Shown here piece by piece: positions 17,334 through 24,804 of a stretch of 64,000 nt of DNA. The stretch is from an uncultured Paludibacter sp. (lineage in GTDB: Bacteria > Bacteroidota > Bacteroidia > Bacteroidales > Paludibacteraceae). Location of the stretch: assembly GCA_937897985.1 (NCBI GenBank), contig CALCBD010000029.1, forward strand, positions 1 to 64,000, read 5' to 3'. Made by a program: the position numbers and the translations under genes. The notes below the pieces were generated by a model. It saw only the letters and a list, made by a program, of their open reading frames with translations, made no database searches and was not told the origin of the DNA. Position 1 is the first letter of the stretch. Each line of letters opens with the position of its first letter.

Positions 17334-18401
17334 TTAAAGCTCTTCAAGCTGTAGTTTGTCAATTAGAATTTCAAGTGATTTGTTCTTTTCAATCATTGAT
17401 TGAAGTTCAGGAGTGTAGTGATTTTGAACCTGCGTAGTATCAGCATTTTTTTCATAGTGTTTGTTTTTGAGTTGATAAATCATGTAATCAGCCAAATCAA
17501 GCCCCTGAGCTTTGGCTTCGGGTGTTGCAATATCTTCTAATAAAGTTGAAACAGATATGTTGCAACCGCATTGTTTTTTTATTTCAATGGCTTTATCAAG
17601 CCATTTATTGTAGCCGTTTAAATCCGGGTAAAGAATAACATTACGGCCTTTTAAAACCTGACATTTTTCAATGGTCAGATTGCCTATTCCTCCTGTTGCG
17701 AGCCAGATATGCACCGGGAAGATAGCTGCTGAAATGAGAGCAGATTTTTCACTTTCGACAATGCAAACAACGGCTTCGGGGTGTAACCCCAGAAGGTGTT
17801 CTCCAAAGAAACATTGCTGAAGATTGTAATCTTCGGGCAATGTGCCTGATTTTTTGAGTTTATTATGCACCCAGTCGATTGCACCCGATTCATGCTTTAT
17901 ACGTTTGCCTGTAAGGGGATCGTATTGCATGATTTTACCTGTACGTACTTTGCCTTTAGTGTCGATTTGCCAATAGATAATTTCTTTGTTTTTAGTTGCT
18001 CCAATGGCGTATTTATCGCCAATGGAGCGGATCTGTTCTGTAGTGAGGAACTCACAAAGAAAGCGTACAAAGTTACTTTGGTAGCTGGCGGAGCGTTCGA
18101 CATAGGAGAATGGGATAGTGCCGACAGACCTCACCCCAGCCCTCTCCAAAGGAGAGGGAGAAAGCCCCTCCCGACCTCCCCAAAAGGGAGGAGAAAAAGT
18201 GGGATTATCAAGAAAGTATTGTTTAGGTGTATAATGATACCCGCATTTAGATTCGCGATTGCACTTGCCAACTTTGGAGTTAATCAGTTCGTTTGTTTCT
18301 CCACTTATGTAAAGCGTAAAGCTCTCTTTTGCACCGCAAGCGGGGCAAGTGTGGCGAGTGGCTTTGCCTTTATAGGGTTGAAGATATGGAGGTTTGAACA
18401 T
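17334..18401 (-). CDS. DUF6371-type zinc-finger/Toprim primase-like protein
   Basis: This 355-residue protein starts with a CHC2-like zinc finger (Cys19, Cys22, Cys47, Cys53) and later has Toprim-like strands VVCIVESEKSA and NVILYPDLNGY, the layout of primase-like proteins on Bacteroidota mobile elements. It follows a RepA-like ATPase, so a role in priming or replicating the excised element is likely. Residues about 68-94 (PPFWGGREGL and SPSPLERAGVR) do not look like protein design: the underlying DNA (18120-18200) is a double palindrome of the kind found as interspersed genomic repeats, and it keeps the frame open. Whether the protein still works with this insert is unknown. Confidence 0.8.
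   Translation of the reverse strand: MFKPPYLQPYKGKATRHTCPACGAKESFTLYISGETNELINSKVGKCNRESKCGYHYTPKQYFLDNPTFSPPFWGGREGLSPSPLERAGVRSVGTIPFSYVERSASYQSNFVRFLCEFLTTEQIRSIGDKYAIGATKNKEIIYWQIDTKGKVRTGKIMQYDPLTGKRIKHESGAIDWVHNKLKKSGTLPEDYNLQQCFFGEHLLGLHPEAVVCIVESEKSALISAAIFPVHIWLATGGIGNLTIEKCQVLKGRNVILYPDLNGYNKWLDKAIEIKKQCGCNISVSTLLEDIATPEAKAQGLDLADYMIYQLKNKHYEKNADTTQVQNHYTPELQSMIEKNKSLEILIDKLQLEEL
18140..18191. repeat. Double-hairpin repeat inside the primase-like gene
   Basis: CCCTCTCC-AAA-GGAGAGGG (18140-18158) and CCTCCC/GGGAGG around CAAAA (18175-18191) lie in tandem inside an open reading frame. The GC-rich double palindrome contrasts with its AT-rich surroundings and resembles interspersed repeats of Bacteroidota genomes. 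It appears to be an in-frame insertion. Confidence 0.65.
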
Positions 18402-18418
18402 GACGGCGGAATTATTTG

Positions 18419-18470
18419 GTAACGTGTAGTAACGTTGGTAACAGGTGTTACTATTGTTACTACTTGTTAC
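18419..18470. repeat. Six-site GTAAC/GTTAC array with exact dyad symmetry
   Basis: GTAAC starts at 18419, 18429 and 18438; its inverse GTTAC starts at 18447, 18456 and 18466. The spacings are 10, 9, 9, 9, 10, so all three pairs are symmetric about 18444.5. The array fills the gap between the RepA-like ATPase (stop codon 18470-18472) and the primase-like gene (start 18401). The ~10-base period puts the sites on one helix face. It could be an iteron-type origin or an operator. Confidence 0.65.
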
Positions 18471-19624
18471 TATGGTTGTTTTTTCTGCGTGTGCTTATTG
18501 ACTAAACGTGTTATCTTGACTTTAAAACTGTTGAATTTTGATTCGTCTGTACAAAGTCTTTTGGCAATAGCATAAGAGCTTAGTTCCGGTTCGGATTTAA
18601 TCAACTCAACAACTTGATTTTCCAGAGCGTCTTTATCCTTGTCACTGAAAACTTTGAGGTGTGTTGATTCCCTTCCAAAATTCAGGAACTCGAACATCAG
18701 GAAGTTATTTGGTTTGAAAATCTGGCACTCAATTATATTATCGGCATCATAAATATGCTCGGTGTTTCGAGCTTTAATCATTTTCAGATAACGGATAGAT
18801 TTGTCCGTAAAACTTTCACCAATTGCAAAGCAACTATCACAAAAATTAATAAGCATTTTGCTTCCCTGAAGGTCGTTTCGGGTTAGCTGTTTTGATAAGT
18901 CCCGTTTGGGTGTATGTGCCAATATCAGCAAAGACAAATTGTATTTGTTCTTTAGCGTTTTCAATTGCTTCATTAAGGGCAAAGCGTTTTTTGCTTTCTC
19001 GTTTTCTGCACTTAAATAAGTAAGATTATCGACAATTAGAATTTTAGCACCAGTTTCAATGATTGAGTGTTCAATGGATTTATTCAGGTAATCTTCAAAA
19101 GTTGAGCTGTCGGGAATTTCGCTTTCCGGGTTTATTTCAATGCGAAATAAATTATCAGAAAACTGATATGGATTTTGATAATCTTTGGAGTAACGATTTT
19201 GAAACTGCTTGTCGGTTAATTCAAAATCGAAGTATAATACCTTTTGAGCTTCGGCTTCTAATTTAAAAGCAGGTATTGGTTCGCCCCGTGAAATACTGTT
19301 GCCAATTTGAACGGCAAGAATAGATTTTCCTAAATTGGTATCAGCAAATAAAATACACACTTCGCCCTCGTACCAAAATTCGCTGAAAAGCATTTTAGGG
19401 ATTGGACGGGCTTCGGCCTGTTCAATCCAATTGTTTGCGGGCATGACCGTAAACAAACCTATGCCGGATAGAGGAATAGCAGGGGCGTTTTCCTCAAAAC
19501 TCTTTGCAATAGATTGAATTTCTGATTTCAGGTCAGAAATGAAATCGGTATTTTTGTACTGGTTGCTATTAATTGGCTCGGTGGACTTGGCGAAGTCAGC
19601 CGGGTCATTCTCTTTTAAGGTCAT
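18470..19624 (-). CDS. RepA-like AAA ATPase of a mobile element
   Basis: This 384-residue RecA-fold ATPase has Walker A ADTNLGKS at 94-101 and Walker B KILIVDNLTYL near residue 197, with an LLILAHTPKR sensor-like strand. It resembles the AAA_25/RepA helicase group common next to HTH and primase genes in Bacteroidota integrative elements. The C-terminal about 70 residues may form a winged-helix DNA-binding unit. It is probably a replicative helicase or loader used when the element is excised. It sits 6 bases after the HTH gene, so it is co-transcribed. A six-site symmetric DNA array directly follows it. Specific helicase activity is inferred. Confidence 0.8.
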   Translation of the reverse strand: MTLKENDPADFAKSTEPINSNQYKNTDFISDLKSEIQSIAKSFEENAPAIPLSGIGLFTVMPANNWIEQAEARPIPKMLFSEFWYEGEVCILFADTNLGKSILAVQIGNSISRGEPIPAFKLEAEAQKVLYFDFELTDKQFQNRYSKDYQNPYQFSDNLFRIEINPESEIPDSSTFEDYLNKSIEHSIIETGAKILIVDNLTYLSAENEKAKNALPLMKQLKTLKNKYNLSLLILAHTPKRDLSKQLTRNDLQGSKMLINFCDSCFAIGESFTDKSIRYLKMIKARNTEHIYDADNIIECQIFKPNNFLMFEFLNFGRESTHLKVFSDKDKDALENQVVELIKSEPELSSYAIAKRLCTDESKFNSFKVKITRLVNKHTQKKQP

Positions 19625-19630
19625 AAGCTT

Positions 19631-19906
19631 TTAAACTGATTGTTTGTGGTGTTTCTCCAAAAGTTCCCTAATATCAGAAAGCCGATAGTAAATTTTCGAA
19701 CCTATTTGACTGTAACCAATAATACCCTTGTCGCGCCAGGATTGGGCAGTTTTGCCACTTATCCCCATCAGTTCCATAAATTTTGGATTATCTAAAAACT
19801 GGTCGTTAGGAAACTGTTTATTGAATATCAGTTTTGCTTCAATCAAATCAAGTTTCTTTTGAATACGCTCGTACTGTGCTTTGAAAAATTCATCGTAATG
19901 TGTCAT
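19631..19906 (-). CDS. Excisionase-like HTH protein (second of a tandem pair)
   Basis: This short MerR/HTH_17-type protein has the helix-turn-helix and wing in FMELMGISGKTAQSWRDKG and YSQIGSKIYYRLSDIRELL. The start at 19906 is preferred over the longer open frame (19933) because a strong AGGAGG ribosome-binding site (19911-19916) stands 4 bases before that ATG and because it avoids overlap with the upstream gene. Such proteins act as excisionases or replication regulators. It is a paralogue of the neighbouring HTH gene, sharing the SQIGSKI string. Confidence 0.8.
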   Translation of the reverse strand: MTHYDEFFKAQYERIQKKLDLIEAKLIFNKQFPNDQFLDNPKFMELMGISGKTAQSWRDKGIIGYSQIGSKIYYRLSDIRELLEKHHKQSV

Positions 19907-19919
19907 TCTGCCTCCTGCT

Positions 19920-20216
19920 TTATTTCGATTCAATGTAGTGTGATTCCATAAACTTTTCGAGGTCGGCTCTTTTTACAAAAATTTTTGACCCGATTTGAGA
20001 AAAGGGAATTAAACGTTTATCCCGGTAGGTTTGCCATGTTTTTTGGCTAATGCCCAATAGCTTTGGGATTTTTACTGATTCAATCCATTGGGAGTTGATT
20101 TCCTGTTCGCTTTTATCCCGAAGGATATTTTCAAGGGTTTCCATTTTCTCCTCCATTTTATTGAGGAAGCTCTGTGGAACGACTGCCATCTGGAGGCTGG
20201 TTTCATTTGTTTGCAT
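19920..20216 (-). CDS. Excisionase-like HTH protein (first of a tandem pair)
   Basis: This 98-residue protein has the same HTH_17 core as its neighbour (LLGISQKTWQTYRDKRLIPF and SQIGSKIFVKRADLEKFM), preceded by a short helical N-terminus. It opens the transcription unit that runs through the second HTH, the RepA-like and the primase-like genes; a TAnnTTTG box lies 46 bases upstream. Members of this family control excision or bind near replication genes on Bacteroidota integrative elements. Its DNA target is unknown; the adjacent symmetric array at 18.4 kb and the nested inverted repeats at 20.3 kb are candidates. Confidence 0.8.
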   Translation of the reverse strand: MQTNETSLQMAVVPQSFLNKMEEKMETLENILRDKSEQEINSQWIESVKIPKLLGISQKTWQTYRDKRLIPFSQIGSKIFVKRADLEKFMESHYIESK

Positions 20217-20262
20217 ACGAATTCTATTTTAAAAATTTATTGTTTGTTTCGTTTAATGCAAG

Positions 20263-20270
20263 CAAAGGTA
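20263..20270 (-). promoter_or_regulatory. -7 promoter box of the HTH/replication unit
   Basis: The minus strand reads TACCTTTG (TAnnTTTG) 46 bases before the first HTH gene. The -33 element is not clear. Confidence 0.5.
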
Positions 20271-20302
20271 ATGGGGAGGAAATAATATATTTACATCCTT
20301 TT

Positions 20303-20389
20303 CTGGAATAGAATTCGAAAATAAAAAGCCCTAATTAATTCCAATTTTGGAATTAATTAGGGTAAAAAAATAATTGAATTTTATTCCAG
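20303..20389. repeat. Nested inverted repeats around the int-operon terminator
   Basis: CTGGAATA at 20303-20310 is exactly inverted as TATTCCAG at 20382-20389, flanking the long hairpin at 20329-20362; GGAAT/ATTCC recurs in both layers. This nested symmetry goes beyond a simple terminator and may include a binding site for element proteins. Confidence 0.45.
20321..20362 (-). terminator. Intrinsic terminator of the integrase operon
   Basis: A very long perfect stem (at least 14 bp, CCCTAATTAATTCC and its inverse, 20329-20362) is followed on the minus strand by the T-rich tail CTTTTTAT. It lies 44 bases after the end of the second uncharacterised gene, so it would close the int operon. Confidence 0.75.
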
Positions 20390-20405
20390 TAATAAAAGGC
20401 GTATG

Positions 20406-21464
20406 CTATAAGTACCAATTAAATATAATGTAGTGAGCTTTTAATTCAACGTCTTGATTTTTATAACCATTTTCTTTAAGGTGATTTATGGTCTGAACGG
20501 CATAGTCACTCCAGAAATTCATGGTGTGCGCTAATTGATATTTTTGCGCATTAGTATTTTTCTCTTTTTTCTTATAAATATCGAAGTTTTTCAATATTGC
20601 CTTAATGTAACTTTCGGGCTTTGAAGTAATTATATAGCCTTCTAATAAATCAAAAAAAGATAAATACTCGAATATCAAAATGCAGTCTTTATTTTTTAAT
20701 GGGTAATTTGAAAAGTCAGGATATTCGTCCTGATTTAAAAAACTATCAAATCTCAACAAATAGGATAGTTTTTCCACAAGCTCGGCTAATTCTAAATTTT
20801 TTGCTTTTGCACCAACTTTTTCTTTCTCCTTTATTTTAGATTTTGATTTTAGATATTCTAAGGTTATATCCCTTTCTATATAATGTGTTTCGCCATATCT
20901 TTGAATTAAATCTTCTTCAACACATTCATCAGCAAAGAAATTTCGATATTCATTTATCCAGTCAATATCAGGATTTGTTTTTATTTCATGTTGTGCTTCT
21001 ACAAATGTCATTCTTTCAATATTGAAACCTCTTGTCTTAAATGTGTCCAATAATTTTTCAGTAATCTGAGATATTATAAATTGACTATCAATTTTAAAAT
21101 TATCAACATATTTACCTTGACTTTTCAAAGATAATGATACGTCATTATCTTTGTTTGACAGCAGATAAATAAGTGTTTTAGACAATTCCTCTTCGATAAC
21201 AAAGGGCATATGTTTATCAATCGACATATCACTCCTTTTTACAATAACTGGATTCGCTTTTGAAAATATAAAATTAAGTCCAACATTAAGTAATTCTTTA
21301 CTATAATCTTCAAGACTTGTTTTGACAAGGAAACGTTCAAATTTTTCAACATCTATTTGAAACTCACTAATAAGTTCATCATTACTCTCAGCAGTAATAT
21401 TTCTAAAGCATATTGAGAATAAATCTTGTTTTGAATAGCCTTTAGTTTGATTGGAGTTTTGCAT
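20406..21464 (-). CDS. Uncharacterised protein, paralogue of the next gene
   Basis: This 352-residue soluble protein is rich in Asp, Glu and Lys, with no signal peptide or membrane segment. It is clearly related to the product of the gene upstream: both share a block with KxGAKxKN followed by LAxLxExLSYLxRxxxFLNQ and both end with a stretch about asking for a C-terminal helical region (YIKAILKNF versus YIKALIQNY). I do not recognise a named family. The GAKxKN block is basic and could contact DNA. It lies 29 bases after its paralogue and just before a strong terminator, so it is the last gene of the integrase operon. A role in integration, excision or regulation of the element is a guess from position. 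Confidence 0.75.
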   Translation of the reverse strand: MQNSNQTKGYSKQDLFSICFRNITAESNDELISEFQIDVEKFERFLVKTSLEDYSKELLNVGLNFIFSKANPVIVKRSDMSIDKHMPFVIEEELSKTLIYLLSNKDNDVSLSLKSQGKYVDNFKIDSQFIISQITEKLLDTFKTRGFNIERMTFVEAQHEIKTNPDIDWINEYRNFFADECVEEDLIQRYGETHYIERDITLEYLKSKSKIKEKEKVGAKAKNLELAELVEKLSYLLRFDSFLNQDEYPDFSNYPLKNKDCILIFEYLSFFDLLEGYIITSKPESYIKAILKNFDIYKKKEKNTNAQKYQLAHTMNFWSDYAVQTINHLKENGYKNQDVELKAHYIIFNWYL

Positions 21465-21493
21465 TGTATTATTGATTCAATATGAAAATATGA

Positions 21494-22732
21494 TTAGTGT
21501 ATTGGATAAACTCCAGTTTTTTTATATGAATTAATAAGGAAATGAACCATATTATTCATATTGGAAACATATTTCCTGTTTTTACGGTAATTTTGAATAA
21601 GCGCTTTAATATAATTTTCCGGGGTTGTGGTCGTGTTATTCCGTTCTCTTTGATTAGGAATCAATTGAAAAATAACAAGATAATCATGGATCAATCTGCA
21701 ATCCTTATTAGAAATGGAAAATTTCGATATATCATTGACCTCATTTTGATTTAAGAATCTGTTTAGCCTGATAAGATATGAAAGTCTCTCAGCTAAACTT
21801 GCTAAACTGTCATTTTTAGGCTTTGCTCCTGCTTTTTTCTTTTTCTTACTTACTGTAATCATATCACATTGGTGATACAAGAATTGTAATGTAATTGGCC
21901 TCTCTGAAAAATGTTCTTCGCAATATGAATTAATCATGTCATTGTCAATATATTCTGAGGGATTATTTATATTGATTGAAAACTCCTTGCTTACTTGATT
22001 TCTTAAATCATTTTCTATAATGTATTTTTCAATCCAATTTTTGATCCAATCAATATCTTTCAAATTTAATATTTCGTATTTGGCATCTTCGTAAGATAGA
22101 AAGTCGGTATTAAGTTTTCTTTCGATCAGCTTCGTTATTAAACCTTCCATTAAAGCATCTGATATATCTTTGTTTGAAGTCTTGTGATTATTGTTCTTAA
22201 GTTTTCCACTCTTTAGCGTCATGCTTGTATTTGAGTTTTTATTCTCAAATAAGAAGATTAAAGTTTCAATAAGTTCCTTTGATTGATATAATTTCGCTTC
22301 CCGTGATAAACCAATTTCATCGGATTCTACAACATCAAATGGCAAGTCGTCTAATATTGACTCATTCTCGTTTTGCAGTCCTTTATTCATTTCATTTAAA
22401 CCTAAAATCTTTAACTTAGGAGCAAACTCTTCTATCTCAGTATTAAACAGTAGGCGGTGAAATGAATTCTCATCAATTGGATATTTTTGAATGAGCATTT
22501 CAATGTACGAGTCATTTTCTTTATATGGATTTAAAAAGCAAAGTTTAAATTTTTGATCTAATGACAAAGGGATAGGAGCTCCGGTTAATATCCACTTATC
22601 AACATCATTATCAGCTAAAGAAAGTAAGCGTTCTCTTTCTTCTTCTTCGAATTTAATACGTGCATCAATATATTTCGGAGTATCTGTTTTTCCTTCATAA
22701 ATGAAATTTCGCGTTTCAAGTTCCTTTTGCAT
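21494..22732 (-). CDS. Uncharacterised protein of the integrase operon
   Basis: This 412-residue protein has no recognised domain. It shares with the downstream paralogue the basic KKAGAKPKND block and the following SLAERLSYLIRLNRFLNQNE segment (about residues 310-340), plus similar WI(K/E)xYxxFFxx-type middle segments after a DIDWI string. It starts 10 bases after the integrase stop codon, so it is co-transcribed with it. Retention of two divergent copies beside int suggests a function for the element, possibly DNA binding, but this cannot be shown from sequence. Codon use and AT content match its surroundings. Confidence 0.75.
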   Translation of the reverse strand: MQKELETRNFIYEGKTDTPKYIDARIKFEEEERERLLSLADNDVDKWILTGAPIPLSLDQKFKLCFLNPYKENDSYIEMLIQKYPIDENSFHRLLFNTEIEEFAPKLKILGLNEMNKGLQNENESILDDLPFDVVESDEIGLSREAKLYQSKELIETLIFLFENKNSNTSMTLKSGKLKNNNHKTSNKDISDALMEGLITKLIERKLNTDFLSYEDAKYEILNLKDIDWIKNWIEKYIIENDLRNQVSKEFSININNPSEYIDNDMINSYCEEHFSERPITLQFLYHQCDMITVSKKKKKAGAKPKNDSLASLAERLSYLIRLNRFLNQNEVNDISKFSISNKDCRLIHDYLVIFQLIPNQRERNNTTTTPENYIKALIQNYRKNRKYVSNMNNMVHFLINSYKKTGVYPIH

Positions 22733-22742
22733 AGACAGAATA

Positions 22743-24143
22743 TTATTGATTAATTTTCATGTTTTTAAGTAGCGCTTCTATTTCATCTGGATTTAGTTTA
22801 CTTATCAATGCCTGAAGTTTTGCTTTTGGATCTTCTTTCTTTTTGAAGATATTTGCCATTACCTGGTCGGTTTCCTGTGTTTCAAAATTACCCATATATG
22901 TTTCAGTAATTTTAATATTTGAATGCCCCAAAAGGTTTTTCAAGTGATTGTTGTCAATGTTATTATCCTTGGCAATTTTGGCAAAGCTATGGCGTGCAAT
23001 GTGCATGGAAATGTGTTTTGATATTCCTGCCTGTGCGCCAATTTTATTGAGATACTTATTGAGTAGAGCATTTTTAGCTCCCACTATATCATTAAGTTTA
23101 ATAATCATTTCAGGCGGAAGTGTAGCTTTCTGCTCCGGTGTTACTGCTTTGGCATAGGGTGCATTGCTGTCTAAAAGTGGAAAAATATAATCTGTAGTTT
23201 TACAGCCTTCTACAAAGTAATGCTGTAAAATATCTCTTGCCTTATCGTGAAGAAAAATGCTGCGGTCTTTTTTGGTCTTAGCCATGCGATATTCCAAACG
23301 ACCATCAGCTGTAATATTACACCAGCGCAACTGGATTAAATCACCGGCTCTGATACCTGCCAAGTAGAAAGAAAAAAGGAAGTAATTCCGGCAATGCCAA
23401 ATTAAAGAGCCTTCTTTGAGTTCGAGGTTCTCAATGGTTTCGATTTCCGATTCATTGAGCTTTTCTTTGGTGGTGCTTACTTCCCTGGTGTATTTATACC
23501 CTAAAAATGGATTTTGTTCCGGTTTGAGTAGCTTGTCAATTTCAACCGCCCGGTTGATAATTGTTTTGAAGATATTCAGATTTATAGCAATAGTGTTAGG
23601 GTGCAACTTCGCTTCGGGGTTGCGCTCATTTTTGAGTGTGTGCAGATATGCTTCAAACTTAGAAAGCAAGGCGGTAGTTACCTCAACAAATAATAGGTCT
23701 TTCTTTTTATTGGCTTTAAGATAGGATTCGAGCTTATTGCAAAATCCATTGTATTTTTTGAAGTTGCGGTGACCTCCCTCGTTGAGTATGTCAGAAGTTC
23801 TTTGCTTAGCATAAGCCAGGAACGAGGGGGAAATTTCAGATTCTTTCAGCGTTACCTTGATAAGTTCGGAAGAGGCGAGTCCTTTTTCTTTAAGGTCCCG
23901 ATAAGTTTTCTTGGCTTCCTCAATTTCATTTATCAGAGCTTCATTCCAAACTTTATGGTTAGGTTCTGACGTTCTGATCCAGTAGCCGTATTTGGCTTTA
24001 GGGTTGTAGTCTTTTGGACTCTTGAGTTCAATAGACGTGCTAATTCTTTTGTGTTTTCTGTCCTGAGTAATGCGAAGCAAAATATTATAGGTATTTTTGC
24101 GTGTCGGCTTGTTGTTCAGTTCCAGATTAAATGTGGTTGCCAT
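22743..24143 (-). CDS. int: Tyrosine recombinase / integrase
   Basis: This 466-residue tyrosine recombinase has an arm-binding N-terminal domain (1-95), a SAM-like core-binding domain (about 105-215) and a catalytic domain with Arg265 (LAGIRAGDL), the HxxR pair His381/Arg384, His407 (LLGHSN) and the nucleophile Tyr416 (ETYMG). All key residues are present, so it should be active. It is of the Bacteroidota transposon/ICE type. It is the gene nearest the right end of the island and reads inward, as usual for element integrases. A TAnnTTTG box is 31 bases upstream and tandem 11-bp repeats just beyond may be arm-type sites. Confidence 0.93.
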   Translation of the reverse strand: MATTFNLELNNKPTRKNTYNILLRITQDRKHKRISTSIELKSPKDYNPKAKYGYWIRTSEPNHKVWNEALINEIEEAKKTYRDLKEKGLASSELIKVTLKESEISPSFLAYAKQRTSDILNEGGHRNFKKYNGFCNKLESYLKANKKKDLLFVEVTTALLSKFEAYLHTLKNERNPEAKLHPNTIAINLNIFKTIINRAVEIDKLLKPEQNPFLGYKYTREVSTTKEKLNESEIETIENLELKEGSLIWHCRNYFLFSFYLAGIRAGDLIQLRWCNITADGRLEYRMAKTKKDRSIFLHDKARDILQHYFVEGCKTTDYIFPLLDSNAPYAKAVTPEQKATLPPEMIIKLNDIVGAKNALLNKYLNKIGAQAGISKHISMHIARHSFAKIAKDNNIDNNHLKNLLGHSNIKITETYMGNFETQETDQVMANIFKKKEDPKAKLQALISKLNPDEIEALLKNMKINQ

Positions 24144-24173
24144 AATCGTAAATATTAGAGAACTAACTATTTA

Positions 24174-24181
24174 CAAATATA
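24174..24181 (-). promoter_or_regulatory. -7 promoter box of int
   Basis: The minus strand reads TATATTTG (TAnnTTTG) 31 bases before the integrase start codon, next to the tandem 11-mers that may bind integrase. Confidence 0.5.
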
Positions 24182-24198
24182 CAAATTAAATCTGAACT

Positions 24199-24220
24199 AC
24201 TGAAACATTACTGAAACATT
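24199..24220. repeat. Tandem 11-bp repeat near the island end
   Basis: ACTGAAACATT occurs twice head to tail without spacer. Its position between the integrase promoter and the presumed attachment core suits an arm-type integrase binding site, and the 11-base period places both copies on one DNA face. Confidence 0.55.
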
Positions 24221-24330
24221 TTCTACTTTTGAATACATTTTATTGCTTTTAAAGCAGGAACAATAAAACGTAAATGGCTGACAAACAGCATATATAAAAG
24301 TAAATGAATGTAATTGAATACCGTATATGT

Positions 24331-24350
24331 AGTTCGGCTCTGGGTACCAA
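24331..24350. other. Candidate attachment-site core (tRNA-3'-end-like)
   Basis: AGTTCGGCTCTGGGTACCAA contains a TTCGGCT that resembles a tRNA T-loop and ends in a CCA-like GGTACCA, just before a strong terminator. No full tRNA can be folded upstream. A partial tRNA 3' end is what remains at the far end of an element that inserted in a tRNA gene. The core cannot be confirmed without the other junction. Confidence 0.35.
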
Positions 24351-24394
24351 AAAAAGCTCAATCAGTTGATTTTCAACGATTGAGCTTTTTTATT
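24351..24394. terminator. Bidirectional terminator at the island/chromosome junction
   Basis: GCTCAATC (24356-24363) pairs with GATTGAGC (24378-24385), with an inner GTTGA/TCAAC stem, flanked by A-run and T-run. The structure can stop transcription in both directions. Confidence 0.75.
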
Positions 24395-24804
24395 TTTGCC
24401 ATTTGCACCACGCTTGCACCACATATTTTTTTACTTATTTCGAAGCAATTCAAATCTTTATTTCATCACTTTATTTGAATTTAGAATATTTTTTGTGGAG
24501 AAAGTTTGTTAATATCCAATATTGTCTTATCGTAGTAATTCGCTGTTTATCCTATTATACAACTTTGTGGGATGCAAAATATGAAATATGCTAAAAAATC
24601 CACCTTATGTCGGACAATGATTTATATTTGTCTACTTTGCTTTTAAATTCAAAATATATAATTTTGATATACTGAAGTGTTAAATTATTAATTATATAGC
24701 ATAGTGCAATTTACAAATATCTATTTATTAAAACACTTTTAGTTAGCTCAAAAATTTGAATCAATAAAGAATCAATTAATAAAAAGATAATTTAGATGCA
24801 AGTA
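24395..24804. other. Gene-free AT-rich spacer between island and PUL
   Basis: This 410-base stretch holds no convincing gene. At its left end TTGCACCAC is repeated (24403-24411 and 24414-24422; 11-base period). The short open frame at 24403-24594 has no recognisable content. A TATATTTG at 24623-24630 matches the promoter -7 pattern but faces no plus-strand gene. Confidence 0.6.
24403..24422. repeat. TTGCACCAC direct repeat, 11-base period
   Basis: Two exact 9-mers start at 24403 and 24414. Together with the 11-bp tandem at 24199-24220 it flanks the presumed core, so it may be a second integrase arm site or belong to another element. Confidence 0.5.

Noticed and set aside
24300..24355. Possible intact tRNA or tmRNA gene at the island end.
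   Set aside because: Only a T-loop-like and CCA-like end is present; no acceptor, D or anticodon arm can be paired upstream.
24403..24594. 63-codon plus-strand open frame in the spacer.
   Set aside because: It starts in the TTGCACCAC repeat, has no recognisable domain or start signal and is typical of random AT-rich sequence.
24623..24630. TATATTTG promoter-like box on the plus strand.
   Set aside because: No plus-strand gene follows for 5 kb; such matches are expected by chance in AT-rich DNA.
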